Origin: JAEULH01 sp963805915
Lineage (GTDB): Bacteria > Pseudomonadota > Alphaproteobacteria > Rhodospirillales > Defluviicoccaceae
Direction of reading: 5' to 3'
Assembly: GCA_963805915.1 (NCBI GenBank)
Contig: CAWDWD010000023.1
Coordinates: 193,879 to 257,878 of the forward strand
Length of the DNA stretch: 64,000 nucleotides
The notes under the pieces were generated by a model. It had not been told where the DNA came from, made no database searches, and saw only the letters and a list, made by a program, of their open reading frames with translations. Position numbers and translations under genes: made by a program. This document shows, in pieces, positions 19,907 through 28,255 of this stretch (its first letter is position 1; each line of letters opens with the position of its first letter).

Positions 19907-20695
19907 GTGACGACGTCGTGGGCGGCGCCGGGCGACGCGGGTTCGTCGCTGTTCAACCTGATCTCGCTGGATGTCGTCAATTCGACCAATACCGTCGCCA
20001 AAAAGCTCTGCGCCGCCGACGCGCTGGATCGAACCTTGGTGTGGGCGCGCCGACAGACGGCTGGCCGAGGCCGGCATTCGCGCAGCTGGGTTTCGCCGCT
20101 CGGCAATCTTTACGTCTCCTTGATCCTGAGGCCTCGAGTGGATATGGCGCGGGCGACGGCGCTTACTTTCGTTGCGGCGGTTGCCGTCGGCGAGGCAGTC
20201 TCGGCGATGCTGCCGCCGGGTGCGGCGGTGACGTGCAAGTGGCCCAATGACGTGCTCGTGCGTGGGCGCAAGGTCGCGGGCATTCTTTTGGAATCCTCGG
20301 CCACCGCGCGAGGCGAGCTTGACTGGGTGATCGTCGGGATCGGCGTCAACGTCGCTTCACATCCGGATGACGGTGAAACGATTTATCCGGCGACGTCGCT
20401 TGCGCGCGAAGGTGGCGAGGCGGCGAGCGTCGATGGCCTTCTCGAGGTCCTTTGCCGGCGCCTTGACCACTGGTGTACGCGATGGACGCTCGAAGGCTTT
20501 TCTGTCGTTCGCGAGGCGTGGCTCGCGCGCGGCCACGGACTTGGCCAGCCCATCGCCGTCAGCCTTGATGGACGGCGCCTGAGCGGGATCTTTCGTGGCC
20601 TCGATGGCGACGGCGCCTTGATGCTCGAATGCGACGGGGTTGCTCGGCGGATCACCGCGGGCGATGTCTTTCCCGCCGCGACAACGGCGCGCTAG
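19907..20695 (+). CDS. birA: Biotin--[acetyl-CoA-carboxylase] ligase, catalytic-only form
   Basis: BirA activates biotin with ATP and attaches it to carboxylase carrier proteins. The 262 residues show the adenylate loop GRGRHSRSW near 48, then GNLYVSLILRP, KWPNDVLVRGRKVAGIL near 107 and VIVGIGVNV. The N-terminal winged-helix repressor domain of the enterobacterial protein is missing, so it should not act as a repressor. The only plausible start is GTG 19907, since a closer ATG at 19860 is in another frame. The TAG stop (20693-20695) lies in the left end of the palindromic element. Confidence 0.92.
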   Translation: MTTSWAAPGDAGSSLFNLISLDVVNSTNTVAKKLCAADALDRTLVWARRQTAGRGRHSRSWVSPLGNLYVSLILRPRVDMARATALTFVAAVAVGEAVSAMLPPGAAVTCKWPNDVLVRGRKVAGILLESSATARGELDWVIVGIGVNVASHPDDGETIYPATSLAREGGEAASVDGLLEVLCRRLDHWCTRWTLEGFSVVREAWLARGHGLGQPIAVSLDGRRLSGIFRGLDGDGALMLECDGVARRITAGDVFPAATTAR

Positions 20696-20769
20696 CGGTT
20701 CGATGCCGACGGGATGGTGCCCATCCGTCGGCTGAATCGAACCGCCAACCGATTGATCAGCCCACTAGG
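20692..20769. repeat. Palindromic MITE/REP-like element, copy 2 (between birA and coaX)
   Basis: A shorter relative of the element at 2076-2199. It shares GGTTCGAT (20697-20704), the central hairpin with loop TGC, the TGA bulge, ATCGAACC and the following CCAACCGATTGATC, and ends CCCACTAGGG. It lacks the second 12-bp hairpin. In the stem, GCTGAC/GTCAGC of copy 1 is GCCGAC/GTCGGC here, a paired change that keeps base pairing. As in copy 1, the left CTAG gives the stop codon of the upstream gene. Confidence 0.78.
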
Positions 20770-20785
20770 GTCGGATCCACTGAAC

Positions 20786-21577
20786 ATGCTTCTGGCGATC
20801 GATACCGGTAACACCAATACGGTCTTCGCCGTCTTCGATGACGAGGGCGCGATCCGCGGCGAGTGGCGCTCGTCGACCAGTATCAACCGGACCGCCGACG
20901 AGGTCGGTGTCTGGTTGAGCCAGCTGATGTCGTTCGAGAACATCGATCGGGCCGCCGTCACGGCGGTCATCATCTCCTCGGTCGTACCCGCGACGTTGTT
21001 CAGTCTGCGGTTGCTGTCGCGCAGGTACTTCAACTGTCAGGCGCTGGTCGTGGGGGCTCCCGACGTGAAGATCGGCATCGATGTCAGGGTCGAACGGCCC
21101 GAGGAAGTGGGCGCCGATCGTCTTGTCAACGCCGTTGGGGCGCACGGCGAGTATGGTGGGCCGATGATCATTATCGACTTCGGCACGGCGACCACCTTCG
21201 ACGTCATCGACACCGACGGCGCCTACCTCGGCGGGGCCATCGCGCCTGGCGTCAACCTGTCGCTCGAAGCGCTCCACTCCGCGTCGGCCCAGCTGCCGCG
21301 CGTCGCCATCGGCCGCCCGGAGCGGGTGATCGGCAAGAACACCGTCCAGGCCATGCGCTCGGGCATCTTCTGGGGCTACATCGGCATGATCGAGGGTATG
21401 ATCAAAAGAATTAGTGGCGAATTCGGCGCCGACCTCAACGTCATCGCGACCGGAGGTCTCGCGCCGTTGTTCACCGAATGCACTGCGTCGATCATGCGTT
21501 CCGACGCGGATCTGACGCTGAAGGGCCTGCTTGCGGTTCATCGTTTGAACGTGCCGCAAGGGCAATTGCCGCAATGA
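20786..21577 (+). CDS. coaX: Type III pantothenate kinase
   Basis: CoaX phosphorylates pantothenate in the first step of coenzyme A synthesis and belongs to the ASKHA fold. The 263-residue protein begins LLAIDTGNTNTVFAVFDD (phosphate-binding motif), with GADRLVNAVGAHGEY near 108 and IIIDFGTATTFDVID near 124. ATG 20786 is chosen because the motif must lie within the first ten residues; the ORF extends upstream through the palindromic element to 20714. No clear Shine-Dalgarno is seen. It overlaps the rnj start by ATGA. Confidence 0.95.
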   Translation: MLLAIDTGNTNTVFAVFDDEGAIRGEWRSSTSINRTADEVGVWLSQLMSFENIDRAAVTAVIISSVVPATLFSLRLLSRRYFNCQALVVGAPDVKIGIDVRVERPEEVGADRLVNAVGAHGEYGGPMIIIDFGTATTFDVIDTDGAYLGGAIAPGVNLSLEALHSASAQLPRVAIGRPERVIGKNTVQAMRSGIFWGYIGMIEGMIKRISGEFGADLNVIATGGLAPLFTECTASIMRSDADLTLKGLLAVHRLNVPQGQLPQ

Positions 21578-23244
21578 CGGTGGCTCACGGCGAAGATCAA
21601 CTCGTCTTCCTGCCGCTCGGCGGCGCCGGCGAGATCGGGATGAACCTCAATCTCTACGGCTACGGCCCGCCCGAACACTGGCGCTGGCTCGCCATCGATC
21701 TCGGCGTCACCTTTGGCTCCGGCGATCTTCCCGGGGTCAATCTCATCCTGCCGGATCCCAGCTATCTCGAAGACCATCTCGACAGATTGGACGGCCTGCT
21801 GCTGACGCACGCCCACGAAGATCACCTGGGCGCGGTGCCCTACCTGTGGCCGCGACTACGCTGCCCGGTCTACGCAACCAAATTCGCCATCGCCGTTCTC
21901 ACACGCAAGCTTGTCGAGGTCGGGCTCGCCGATGTCGTGCCCATCATCGAGGTGCCGCTCGGCGGCCGCTTCCGCATCGGGCCGTTCGACCTGGAACTCG
22001 TCACCCTGACCCACTCGATCCCCGAGCCGAACGCGGTCGCCATCCGCACCGACGCCGGGCTGGTCCTGCACACCGGTGACTGGAAGCTCGATCCGGACCC
22101 GGTGGTCGGCGAGCGCGCCGACGAAGCGGCGCTCACCCGGCTTGGCGACGAGGGCGTCTTGGCGATGGTCTGCGACTCGACCAATGCTCTCGATGACGGC
22201 CGCTCCGGTTCCGAGGGGGCGTTATTGCCGACGCTGCTGGAGGTCGTTAAAGGGTGCTCGGGGCGCGTCGCGGTCACCTGCTTTGCGTCCAACATCGCCC
22301 GGCTGAGGACGCTTGCGGCGGTCGCGGCGGCAACGGGGCGGAGCATGGTTCTCGCCGGGACGTCGCTGAAACGGAACTTCGTCTCCGCCCGCGAGTGCGG
22401 CTACCTCCTTGATGTCGCGGACGTCATCGACGAGGCACTCGCCGCGACGATGCCGCCCCATGAGGTGCTTTACGCGTGCACCGGCAGTCAGGGCGAAGGC
22501 AATGCGGCGTTGGCTCGGATGGCGTTCGGCAATCATCCACGCCTCAGTTTGGAGGCGGGCGATACGGTCATCTTTTCGGCACGGACCATTCCCGGCAACG
22601 AAATTGGCATCAGCCGGTTGCAAAATGCGTTGCTGCGGCGCGAGATCGAGATTATCGGCTCGCGCGATGCATTCGTTCACGTCTCCGGGCACCCGGCTCG
22701 CGACGAACTGCGCGACATGTACCGGATGGTCCGCCCGCGGATCGCGATTCCGGTCCACGGCGAGCTTCGCCATATGCGGGCGCACGAGCGCATCGCCCGG
22801 GCCGGCGGCGTCGAGGAGGTGATCGTCGTCGAGAACGGCTCGGTCGTCCGCATCGCGCCCGAGCCGGCCGGCGTGGACCACACGGTCACGTATGGCCGGC
22901 TGGCGCTCGAGGGCAACCGCCTGGTCCCGTTGGATGGGAATCTTGTTCGCGGCCGCACGCAAGCCATATACAAGGGCGTTGTCGTCGCCACAATCGCGGT
23001 GAACGAACGAGGAGACTTGGCCAGGGCGCCGCAGTTGTCGAGCGTGGGCCTGCTCGAAACCGGAGAAGACGAGGTGCTGGAGCGGGCCGGTGCGGCAATA
23101 AGAAAAGCATTGGCCGGAATGTCATCGAAAGCCTTCAGTGATGACGATGTTCTCGGCGAGGCGATCAGGATGGCGGTTCGGCGGACGTTCCGCGAACTGT
23201 TCGACAAGAAGCCTTTGACGTACGTTCATGTCGTGCGTTGCTAA
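21574..23244 (+). CDS. rnj: Ribonuclease J (metallo-beta-lactamase/beta-CASP nuclease)
   Basis: RNase J is an endo- and 5'-3' exoribonuclease used in RNA maturation and decay. The 556-residue protein has the zinc motif THAHEDHLGA near 71, HTGDWKLD near 165, the beta-CASP domain (about 200-340) and SGHPARDELRDMYRMVRPR near 370, then a C-terminal domain. ATG 21574 overlaps the coaX TGA as ATGA; upstream starts would reach into coaX. It sits in the usual alphaproteobacterial place after coaX. Confidence 0.93.
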   Translation: MTVAHGEDQLVFLPLGGAGEIGMNLNLYGYGPPEHWRWLAIDLGVTFGSGDLPGVNLILPDPSYLEDHLDRLDGLLLTHAHEDHLGAVPYLWPRLRCPVYATKFAIAVLTRKLVEVGLADVVPIIEVPLGGRFRIGPFDLELVTLTHSIPEPNAVAIRTDAGLVLHTGDWKLDPDPVVGERADEAALTRLGDEGVLAMVCDSTNALDDGRSGSEGALLPTLLEVVKGCSGRVAVTCFASNIARLRTLAAVAAATGRSMVLAGTSLKRNFVSARECGYLLDVADVIDEALAATMPPHEVLYACTGSQGEGNAALARMAFGNHPRLSLEAGDTVIFSARTIPGNEIGISRLQNALLRREIEIIGSRDAFVHVSGHPARDELRDMYRMVRPRIAIPVHGELRHMRAHERIARAGGVEEVIVVENGSVVRIAPEPAGVDHTVTYGRLALEGNRLVPLDGNLVRGRTQAIYKGVVVATIAVNERGDLARAPQLSSVGLLETGEDEVLERAGAAIRKALAGMSSKAFSDDDVLGEAIRMAVRRTFRELFDKKPLTYVHVVRC

Positions 23245-23265
23245 CGCGTTTCAGGGAGAGAGAGA

Positions 23266-23676
23266 ATGATCGGGAAATTCAATCACGTGGCCATCGCGGT
23301 GCCGGATCTTGAGGCCGCCGTCAAGACCTATCGCGATACCCTCGGCGCCAAGGTGTCCGCACCACAGGACGAACCGGACCACGGTGTTACGGTGGTCTTC
23401 ATCGAGTTTCCGAACACCAAGGTCGAGCTGCTCCATCCGCTTGGCGACAAATCGCCGATCCAGGCCTTCCTCGACAAGAACCCGAGCGGCGGCATCCACC
23501 ACGTCTGCTACGAGGTGGCCGATATCTACGCCGCGCGCGATCGTCTGAAGAGCGAAGGCGCGCGCGTCCTCGGCAGCGGCGAGCCGAAGATCGGCGCCCA
23601 TGGCAACCCGGTATTGTTCCTGCACCCCAAGGACTTCTTCGGGACCCTGGTCGAGCTCGAGCAGGCGCCCGCTTAG
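23266..23676 (+). CDS. mce: Methylmalonyl-CoA epimerase
   Basis: A vicinal-oxygen-chelate enzyme that interconverts (S)- and (R)-methylmalonyl-CoA in propionate metabolism. The 136 residues show the paired betaalphabetabetabeta modules: FNHVAIAVPDLEAAV (metal His 7), GGIHHVCYEVADIYAA (His near 76) and FFGTLVELEQA (Glu near 130). Length and motifs match the family closely. It follows rnj by 21 nt with a purine-rich AGGGAGAGAG before ATG. Confidence 0.93.
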   Translation: MIGKFNHVAIAVPDLEAAVKTYRDTLGAKVSAPQDEPDHGVTVVFIEFPNTKVELLHPLGDKSPIQAFLDKNPSGGIHHVCYEVADIYAARDRLKSEGARVLGSGEPKIGAHGNPVLFLHPKDFFGTLVELEQAPA

Positions 23677-23715
23677 GCTCCGCGGCGGCGTCGGAAATAC
23701 GGGACGGACGACCTT

Positions 23716-23955
23716 ATGGGCTGGGTTGTCGGTATCGCGGTCTACATCGTGATCTGGTGGGTCGTGATCTTCATGGTTTTGCCATGGGGCGTCCGGCCCA
23801 TCGAGGACGGCGACATCGCGAGGGGGCACGCGCCGAGCGCGCCTCTTCGTCCGCTCATGCTCCGCAAGGTTCTGGCGACAACCGCGATCGCCGCGGTGCT
23901 CTGGCTGGTCGTCTATTTCGTCATCGCTAGCGACGCCATTTCTTTCCGAACCTGA
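23716..23955 (+). CDS. DUF1467 family small membrane protein
   Basis: The 79-residue product has two hydrophobic segments (about 3-25 and 51-72) around a short charged loop with LPWGVRPIEDGDIARGHAPSAP, the conserved DUF1467 pattern. Proteins of this family recur between mce and proS in alphaproteobacteria, but the function is unknown to me. Probably part of the mce transcription unit; the Tag gene begins 7 nt after it. Confidence 0.85.
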   Translation: MGWVVGIAVYIVIWWVVIFMVLPWGVRPIEDGDIARGHAPSAPLRPLMLRKVLATTAIAAVLWLVVYFVIASDAISFRT

Positions 23956-23962
23956 AGCCGGC

Positions 23963-24502
23963 ATGAACTGGTACTGCGATGTCGCGCCGGGCCATCCGGT
24001 GCACGGCCCTTACCATGACCTGGAGTATGGCTTTCCCGCGACCGACGAGGCGGTGCTGTTCGAGCGTTTGTCGCTCGAGATCTTTCAGGCCGGCTTGTCG
24101 TGGCTGCTGATCTTGAACAAGCGCGCGGCGCTCGGGCGGGCCTTCTCGGAGTTCAATGTTGATCGTGTCGCCGCTTATGGCGAGGCCGATATCGAGCGGC
24201 TGATCGACGATGCGTCGATCATCCGCAACCGCGCCAAGATCCGCGCCGTCATCAGCAACGCGCGCCGCGTTCGCGCGTTGCGCGAGCAGCGGGGCAGGTT
24301 CGCTGAATGGCTCGCGGCGATGCACCCGCGCGGCGAGGACGAGTGGCTGAAGCTTTTTCGAGCTACCTTCCAGTTCACGGGCCGCGAGGTCGTGCGCGAA
24401 TTCCTCATGAGCATCGGCTATTTGCCCGGCGCGCACCGTCGAGACTGCCCCATCTTTACGAAGATCGCCGCGCATGAGCCGCCATGGGTGCGGGGCGATT
24501 GA
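23963..24502 (+). CDS. tag: DNA-3-methyladenine glycosylase I
   Basis: Tag removes 3-methyladenine from alkylated DNA in base excision repair. The 179-residue protein has YHDLEYGFPATDEAVLFERL, then FQAGLSWLLILNKRAAL near 47 and the helix-hairpin-helix region around IDDASIIRNRAKIRAVISNA. Zinc ligands appear to be Cys 5, His 18 and the C-terminal His-x3-Cys in GAHRRDCP. The usual WCxxD N-terminus reads WYCDVAPG and the EWG motif is EYG, so it is a divergent member. Last gene before the terminator-like region. Confidence 0.88.
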   Translation: MNWYCDVAPGHPVHGPYHDLEYGFPATDEAVLFERLSLEIFQAGLSWLLILNKRAALGRAFSEFNVDRVAAYGEADIERLIDDASIIRNRAKIRAVISNARRVRALREQRGRFAEWLAAMHPRGEDEWLKLFRATFQFTGREVVREFLMSIGYLPGAHRRDCPIFTKIAAHEPPWVRGD

Positions 24503-24542
24503 CGCGGCGCGCGCGGAGGGAGACAAGGGAGAAATAGAACAG

Positions 24543-24600
24543 AAAAAAAGGGCAAGATCGTCTCCGATCCTGCCGCTTTGGTCTTTACGCGCTTTTTGTT
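24543..24600 (+). terminator. Intrinsic-terminator-like hairpin after tag
   Basis: An A-run (24543-24549) leads into GGCAAGATCG (24551-24560) pairing with CGATCCTGCC (24565-24574) over loop TCTC, with one A-C mismatch. T-rich sequence follows at 24577-24600. The A-run and T-run on both sides suit termination in either direction. Confidence 0.6.
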
Positions 24601-24610
24601 TTTAAACGGT

Positions 24611-24645
24611 GGGCCTTAGGCCCTTTCTCTCCGTTTTGTTTCTCG
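24611..24645 (+). terminator. Second terminator-like hairpin
   Basis: GGGCC (24611-24615) pairs with GGCCC (24619-24623) over TTA, followed by a pyrimidine-rich stretch ending TTTTGTTTCTC. Short but GC-only stem followed by T-rich DNA; may back up the hairpin at 24551-24574. Confidence 0.45.
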
Positions 24646-24931
24646 TCTGCTTCCCCAAAACCCGGGCCGGTCCGTAATTTCCGTTCCGTACTAACGCCCA
24701 ATAAAACACTAATCTAAAACGCGGCGTCGGTCACGTCATTTGAACAGCATGGTTGTGGATGTTTTCCGGATACAGCCGCGCTCGATGTTTGTGCACCGCA
24801 AAAAGTGCTTATTGTTTGACCAGCGATGCCTGGAAAGCGGAGGCGTTGCGGCGCAACGTTGATGTGGGCGTTGCCATGCCATACAGTGCTCCCCCGCCTG
24901 CCCGCGCCGCCGCCTGAAGGTTGACCCGCCC

Positions 24932-26245
24932 ATGCGCCTGTCTCGTTATTTCCTGCCCACGCTCAAAGATACGCCGGCGGAGGCGCAGATTGTCTCGCAT
25001 CGCTTGATGCTGCGCGCCGGGATGATCCGCCAGGCAAGCGCCGGGATCTACTCCTGGTTGCCGCTGGGCCTGCGGGTGTTGCGCAACATCGAGCGGATCG
25101 TTCGCGAGGAGCAAGACGCCATCGGCTGTCATGAAATGCTGATGCCGACGATCCAGGCCGCCGACCTCTGGCGCGAGAGCGGCCGCTACGATGCCTACGG
25201 CCCCGAGATGCTGCGCATCATCGACCGGCACGACCGCGAGCTCCTCTACGGGCCGACGAACGAGGAGCAGATTACCGAAATCTTCCGCTCGACGGTCGCG
25301 AGTTACCGGCAGTTGCCGAAGTTGCTGTACCACATCCAGTGGAAGTTTCGCGACGAGATCCGGCCCAGGTTCGGCGTCATGCGCGGCCGCGAGTTCCTGA
25401 TGAAGGACGCCTATTCCTTCGACCTCGACCTCGCCGCCGGCAAGCGCTCGTACAATAAGATGTTCGTCAGTTACTTGCGGACCTTCGAGCGCATGGGTCT
25501 CAAGGCGATCCCGATGCGCGCCGAGAGCGGTCCGATCGGTGGCGACATGAGCCACGAATTCGTCATCCTCGCCGATACCGGCGAAAGCGAGATCGCCTAT
25601 CATCGCGACTTCCTTTCGCTGAGCCTGGCCGAGCGTGAGCTCGACTTCGAAGGCGACCTTCAGCCGATCGTCGACGCCTACACCGCCCAGTACGCCGCCA
25701 CCGACGAGGAGCGCGATCAAGCGGCCGAGCAGGTGCTCGGAGAGCGCGTGATCACCGGCCGCGGCGTCGAGGTCGGCCATATCTTTTTCTTTGGCACAAA
25801 GTACTCGGCGCCCTTGGGCGCCAAAGTCACGGGCCCGGACGGAGATCCGCTCGACGTCCAGATGGGCTCCTACGGCATCGGCGTCTCCCGCCTGGTCGGC
25901 GCGATCATCGAGGCTTCTCATGACGACCAGGGTATCGTCTGGCCTGAAAGCGTCGCCCCGTTCGACGTCGCGATCATCAATCTGAAGGCGGCCGATGAGG
26001 CCTGCGGCGCCATGAGCGCGGGGCTTTATCAACAGCTGGCGGCGCGCGGGCTGGACGTGCTTTACGATGACCGCGACGAGCGGCCGGGGGTCAAGTTCGC
26101 CGAGATGGACCTGATCGGCCTGCCCCGGCAGGTAATCGTCGGTCCAAAAGGCGCCAAGGCTGGTATCGTCGAGGTCAAGGACCGCCGCTCCGGCGAGCGC
26201 CGGGAGCTTTCGCCCGAGGCCGCGCTGAATTTCCTTTGCCCATAG
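24932..26245 (+). CDS. proS: Proline--tRNA ligase, short alphaproteobacterial type
   Basis: ProS charges tRNA-Pro. The 437-residue protein begins MRLSRYFLPTLKDTPAEAQI and has class II motif 1 around GIYSWLPLGLRVL, motif 2 in FRDEIRPRFGVMRGREFLMKD and motif 3 in QMGSYGIGVSRLVGAI, then the anticodon-binding domain (about 340-437). It lacks the long editing insertion between motifs 2 and 3, which is normal for alphaproteobacterial ProS. lolC begins 10 nt downstream. Confidence 0.96.
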   Translation: MRLSRYFLPTLKDTPAEAQIVSHRLMLRAGMIRQASAGIYSWLPLGLRVLRNIERIVREEQDAIGCHEMLMPTIQAADLWRESGRYDAYGPEMLRIIDRHDRELLYGPTNEEQITEIFRSTVASYRQLPKLLYHIQWKFRDEIRPRFGVMRGREFLMKDAYSFDLDLAAGKRSYNKMFVSYLRTFERMGLKAIPMRAESGPIGGDMSHEFVILADTGESEIAYHRDFLSLSLAERELDFEGDLQPIVDAYTAQYAATDEERDQAAEQVLGERVITGRGVEVGHIFFFGTKYSAPLGAKVTGPDGDPLDVQMGSYGIGVSRLVGAIIEASHDDQGIVWPESVAPFDVAIINLKAADEACGAMSAGLYQQLAARGLDVLYDDRDERPGVKFAEMDLIGLPRQVIVGPKGAKAGIVEVKDRRSGERRELSPEAALNFLCP

Positions 26246-26255
26246 GCCACGCCTG

Positions 26256-27500
26256 ATGTTCAGCCGTTTCGAATGGATGATGGCGTCGCGCTATCTGCGG
26301 CCGCGGCGCCAGGAAGGGTTCGTCTCGATCATCGCGATGTTTTCTTTGCTGGGGATCGCCCTCGGTGTCGCGACGCTGATCATCGTGATGTCGGTGATGA
26401 ACGGCTTCCGTGAAGAGCTGATGACCCGGATTCTCGGCCTGAACGGCCATCTCAGCCTTTATGGCCCGACCATGGGCCTGACGGATTTCGATACCGTGAG
26501 CCAGCGGGTCGCGGCGGTTCCCGGCGTGAAAACGGTGGCGCCGGTGGTCGAGGGCCAGGTCATGGTCACCGCCAACGGCGTCGCGCGCGGCGCGATGGTT
26601 CGCGGGATGCGCCCGGAGGATATCCGTCACCGGCGCATCATCGCCGACAACATCGTTGCCGGATCGCTCGACAGGTTCGCCGGCGATGATGCCGTCCTGG
26701 TCGGCGCGCGCCTCGCCGAACGCCTGGGCCTCGCGATCGGCGACAACCTGACGATGATTTCGCCGCAAGGCAACGCCACCGTATTCGGCACCGTGCCGAC
26801 GGTGCGGACCTACAAGGTGGTGGCGACCTTCAGCATCGGCATGTTCGAATACGATTCCGGGTTCATCTTCATGCCGCTCGAAGCGGCGCAGACGTATTTC
26901 CGCTCGCCGGACGCGGTCACAAACCTTGAGATTACGCTCGACGATCTGACGCGCGCGCCGGCCATGGCGCGCGAGGTCAGCGCCGCGGCGGGCGGCCTCA
27001 ACCGGGTTCAGGATTGGCAGCGCTCCAACGCCAGCTTCTTCAACGCGGTCCAGGTCGAGCGCAACGTGATGTTCCTGATCCTGACCCTGATCATCGTCGT
27101 TGCCGCCTTCAACATCATTTCCAGCCTGATCATGCTGGTGAAGGACAAGGGCAGGGCGATCGCCATCCTGCGGACGATGGGGGCGACACGCGGCTCGATC
27201 ATGCGGATTTTCTTCTTGTCGGGCGCCAGCATCGGCGTCGCGGGAACCCTTGCCGGGTTCGCCCTCGGCCTCGCGTTCACGACCAACATCGAGACGATCC
27301 GGCAAATACTTCAGCGGCTGACGGGCACCGACCTGTTCTCCGCCGAGATCTATTTCCTGTCGCACCTGCCCGCCAAGATCGATCCGCTGGAGGTCGCCCT
27401 GGTCACGTTGATGGCGCTCGGCTTGTCGTTTCTGGCGACCATCTATCCGTCGTGGCGCGCCGCCCGGATCGAGCCCGCCGAAGCACTGCGCTATGAATGA
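26256..27500 (+). CDS. lolC: Lipoprotein-releasing ABC transporter permease LolC/LolE
   Basis: The Lol complex extracts outer-membrane lipoproteins from the inner membrane and passes them to LolA. The 414-residue protein has an N-terminal transmembrane helix (about 22-45) starting after ASRYLRPRR, a periplasmic domain (about 50-270) and three C-terminal helices around LTLIIVVAAFNIISSLIML. This is the FtsX/LolC topology. Only one permease gene is present, as in many alphaproteobacteria, so it probably acts as a homodimer. It overlaps lolD by 8 nt. Confidence 0.93.
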   Translation: MFSRFEWMMASRYLRPRRQEGFVSIIAMFSLLGIALGVATLIIVMSVMNGFREELMTRILGLNGHLSLYGPTMGLTDFDTVSQRVAAVPGVKTVAPVVEGQVMVTANGVARGAMVRGMRPEDIRHRRIIADNIVAGSLDRFAGDDAVLVGARLAERLGLAIGDNLTMISPQGNATVFGTVPTVRTYKVVATFSIGMFEYDSGFIFMPLEAAQTYFRSPDAVTNLEITLDDLTRAPAMAREVSAAAGGLNRVQDWQRSNASFFNAVQVERNVMFLILTLIIVVAAFNIISSLIMLVKDKGRAIAILRTMGATRGSIMRIFFLSGASIGVAGTLAGFALGLAFTTNIETIRQILQRLTGTDLFSAEIYFLSHLPAKIDPLEVALVTLMALGLSFLATIYPSWRAARIEPAEALRYE

Positions 27501-28170
27501 GCCGATCTTCAGGCTGGGCGGAATCGTCAGGACCTATGCCCAGGGCCGCAAGACCCTCGAGGTGCTGCGCGGCGCCGATCTCGCCATCGAGCACGGCGAG
27601 ATCATCGCCCTGGTCGGCCCGTCGGGCGCGGGCAAATCGACCCTGCTTCACGTCGCCGGCCTGCTCGAACGTCCCGATGAGGGCGAAGTCTACCTCGACG
27701 GCATGGCCTGCGGCTCGCTCGGCGACGACCGGCGGACCGCCATGCGCCGACAAATGATCGGGTTCGTCTACCAGTACCATCACCTGCTGCCCGAGTTCTC
27801 GGCGCTGGAAAACATCGTCATTCCCCAGCTCATCGCCGGCCATTCGCGCCGCGCCGCCAAGCTCCGCGCGGCCGAGCTGCTCGAAACGCTCGGTCTCGGC
27901 GAACGGATGGATCACCGTCCCGGCCAGCTGTCCGGCGGCGAACAGCAGCGTGTCGCGATCGGCCGCGCTCTGGCCAACGCGCCGAAGGTGCTGCTTGCCG
28001 ACGAGCCGACCGGCAATCTCGATCCGCACACCGCCAACGACGTCTTCGCCATGCTCCTCGATCTCGCCCGCGACGTCGGCCTCGCCGCCATCGTCGCGAC
28101 CCACAATCCGGTCCTGGCCGCGCAAATGGACCGGACGGTCCGTCTCGAGGACGGGATCCTCGTCTCCTGA
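27493..28170 (+). CDS. lolD: Lipoprotein-releasing system ATP-binding protein LolD
   Basis: The 225-residue ATPase powers the LolC permease. Walker A is GPSGAGKST near 40, the Q-loop YQYHHLLPEFSALENI near 93, the signature LSGGEQQR near 143 and Walker B VLLADEPTGNLD near 163. The start lies inside the end of lolC, so the two are translationally coupled. Confidence 0.95.
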   Translation: MNEPIFRLGGIVRTYAQGRKTLEVLRGADLAIEHGEIIALVGPSGAGKSTLLHVAGLLERPDEGEVYLDGMACGSLGDDRRTAMRRQMIGFVYQYHHLLPEFSALENIVIPQLIAGHSRRAAKLRAAELLETLGLGERMDHRPGQLSGGEQQRVAIGRALANAPKVLLADEPTGNLDPHTANDVFAMLLDLARDVGLAAIVATHNPVLAAQMDRTVRLEDGILVS

Positions 28171-28255
28171 GGCCGCTGTTTAAGTCCCACCCGACCGCCT
28201 TGGCCACTATGAGGTGAGATGACCCCCGCCGCCGCCGCCCGCCCCCGTAGCTTTC

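Larger units (their letters stand above)
24503..24931. other. AT-rich gap between tag and proS
   Basis: About 430 nt without a convincing gene. The first third has an A-run, a hairpin and T-rich tracts (two terminator-like structures listed separately); 24650-24760 is clearly richer in A and T than the rest of the window. The proS promoter should lie in the last 200 nt, but no strong -35/-10 pair stands out. A small RNA cannot be excluded. Confidence 0.5.
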
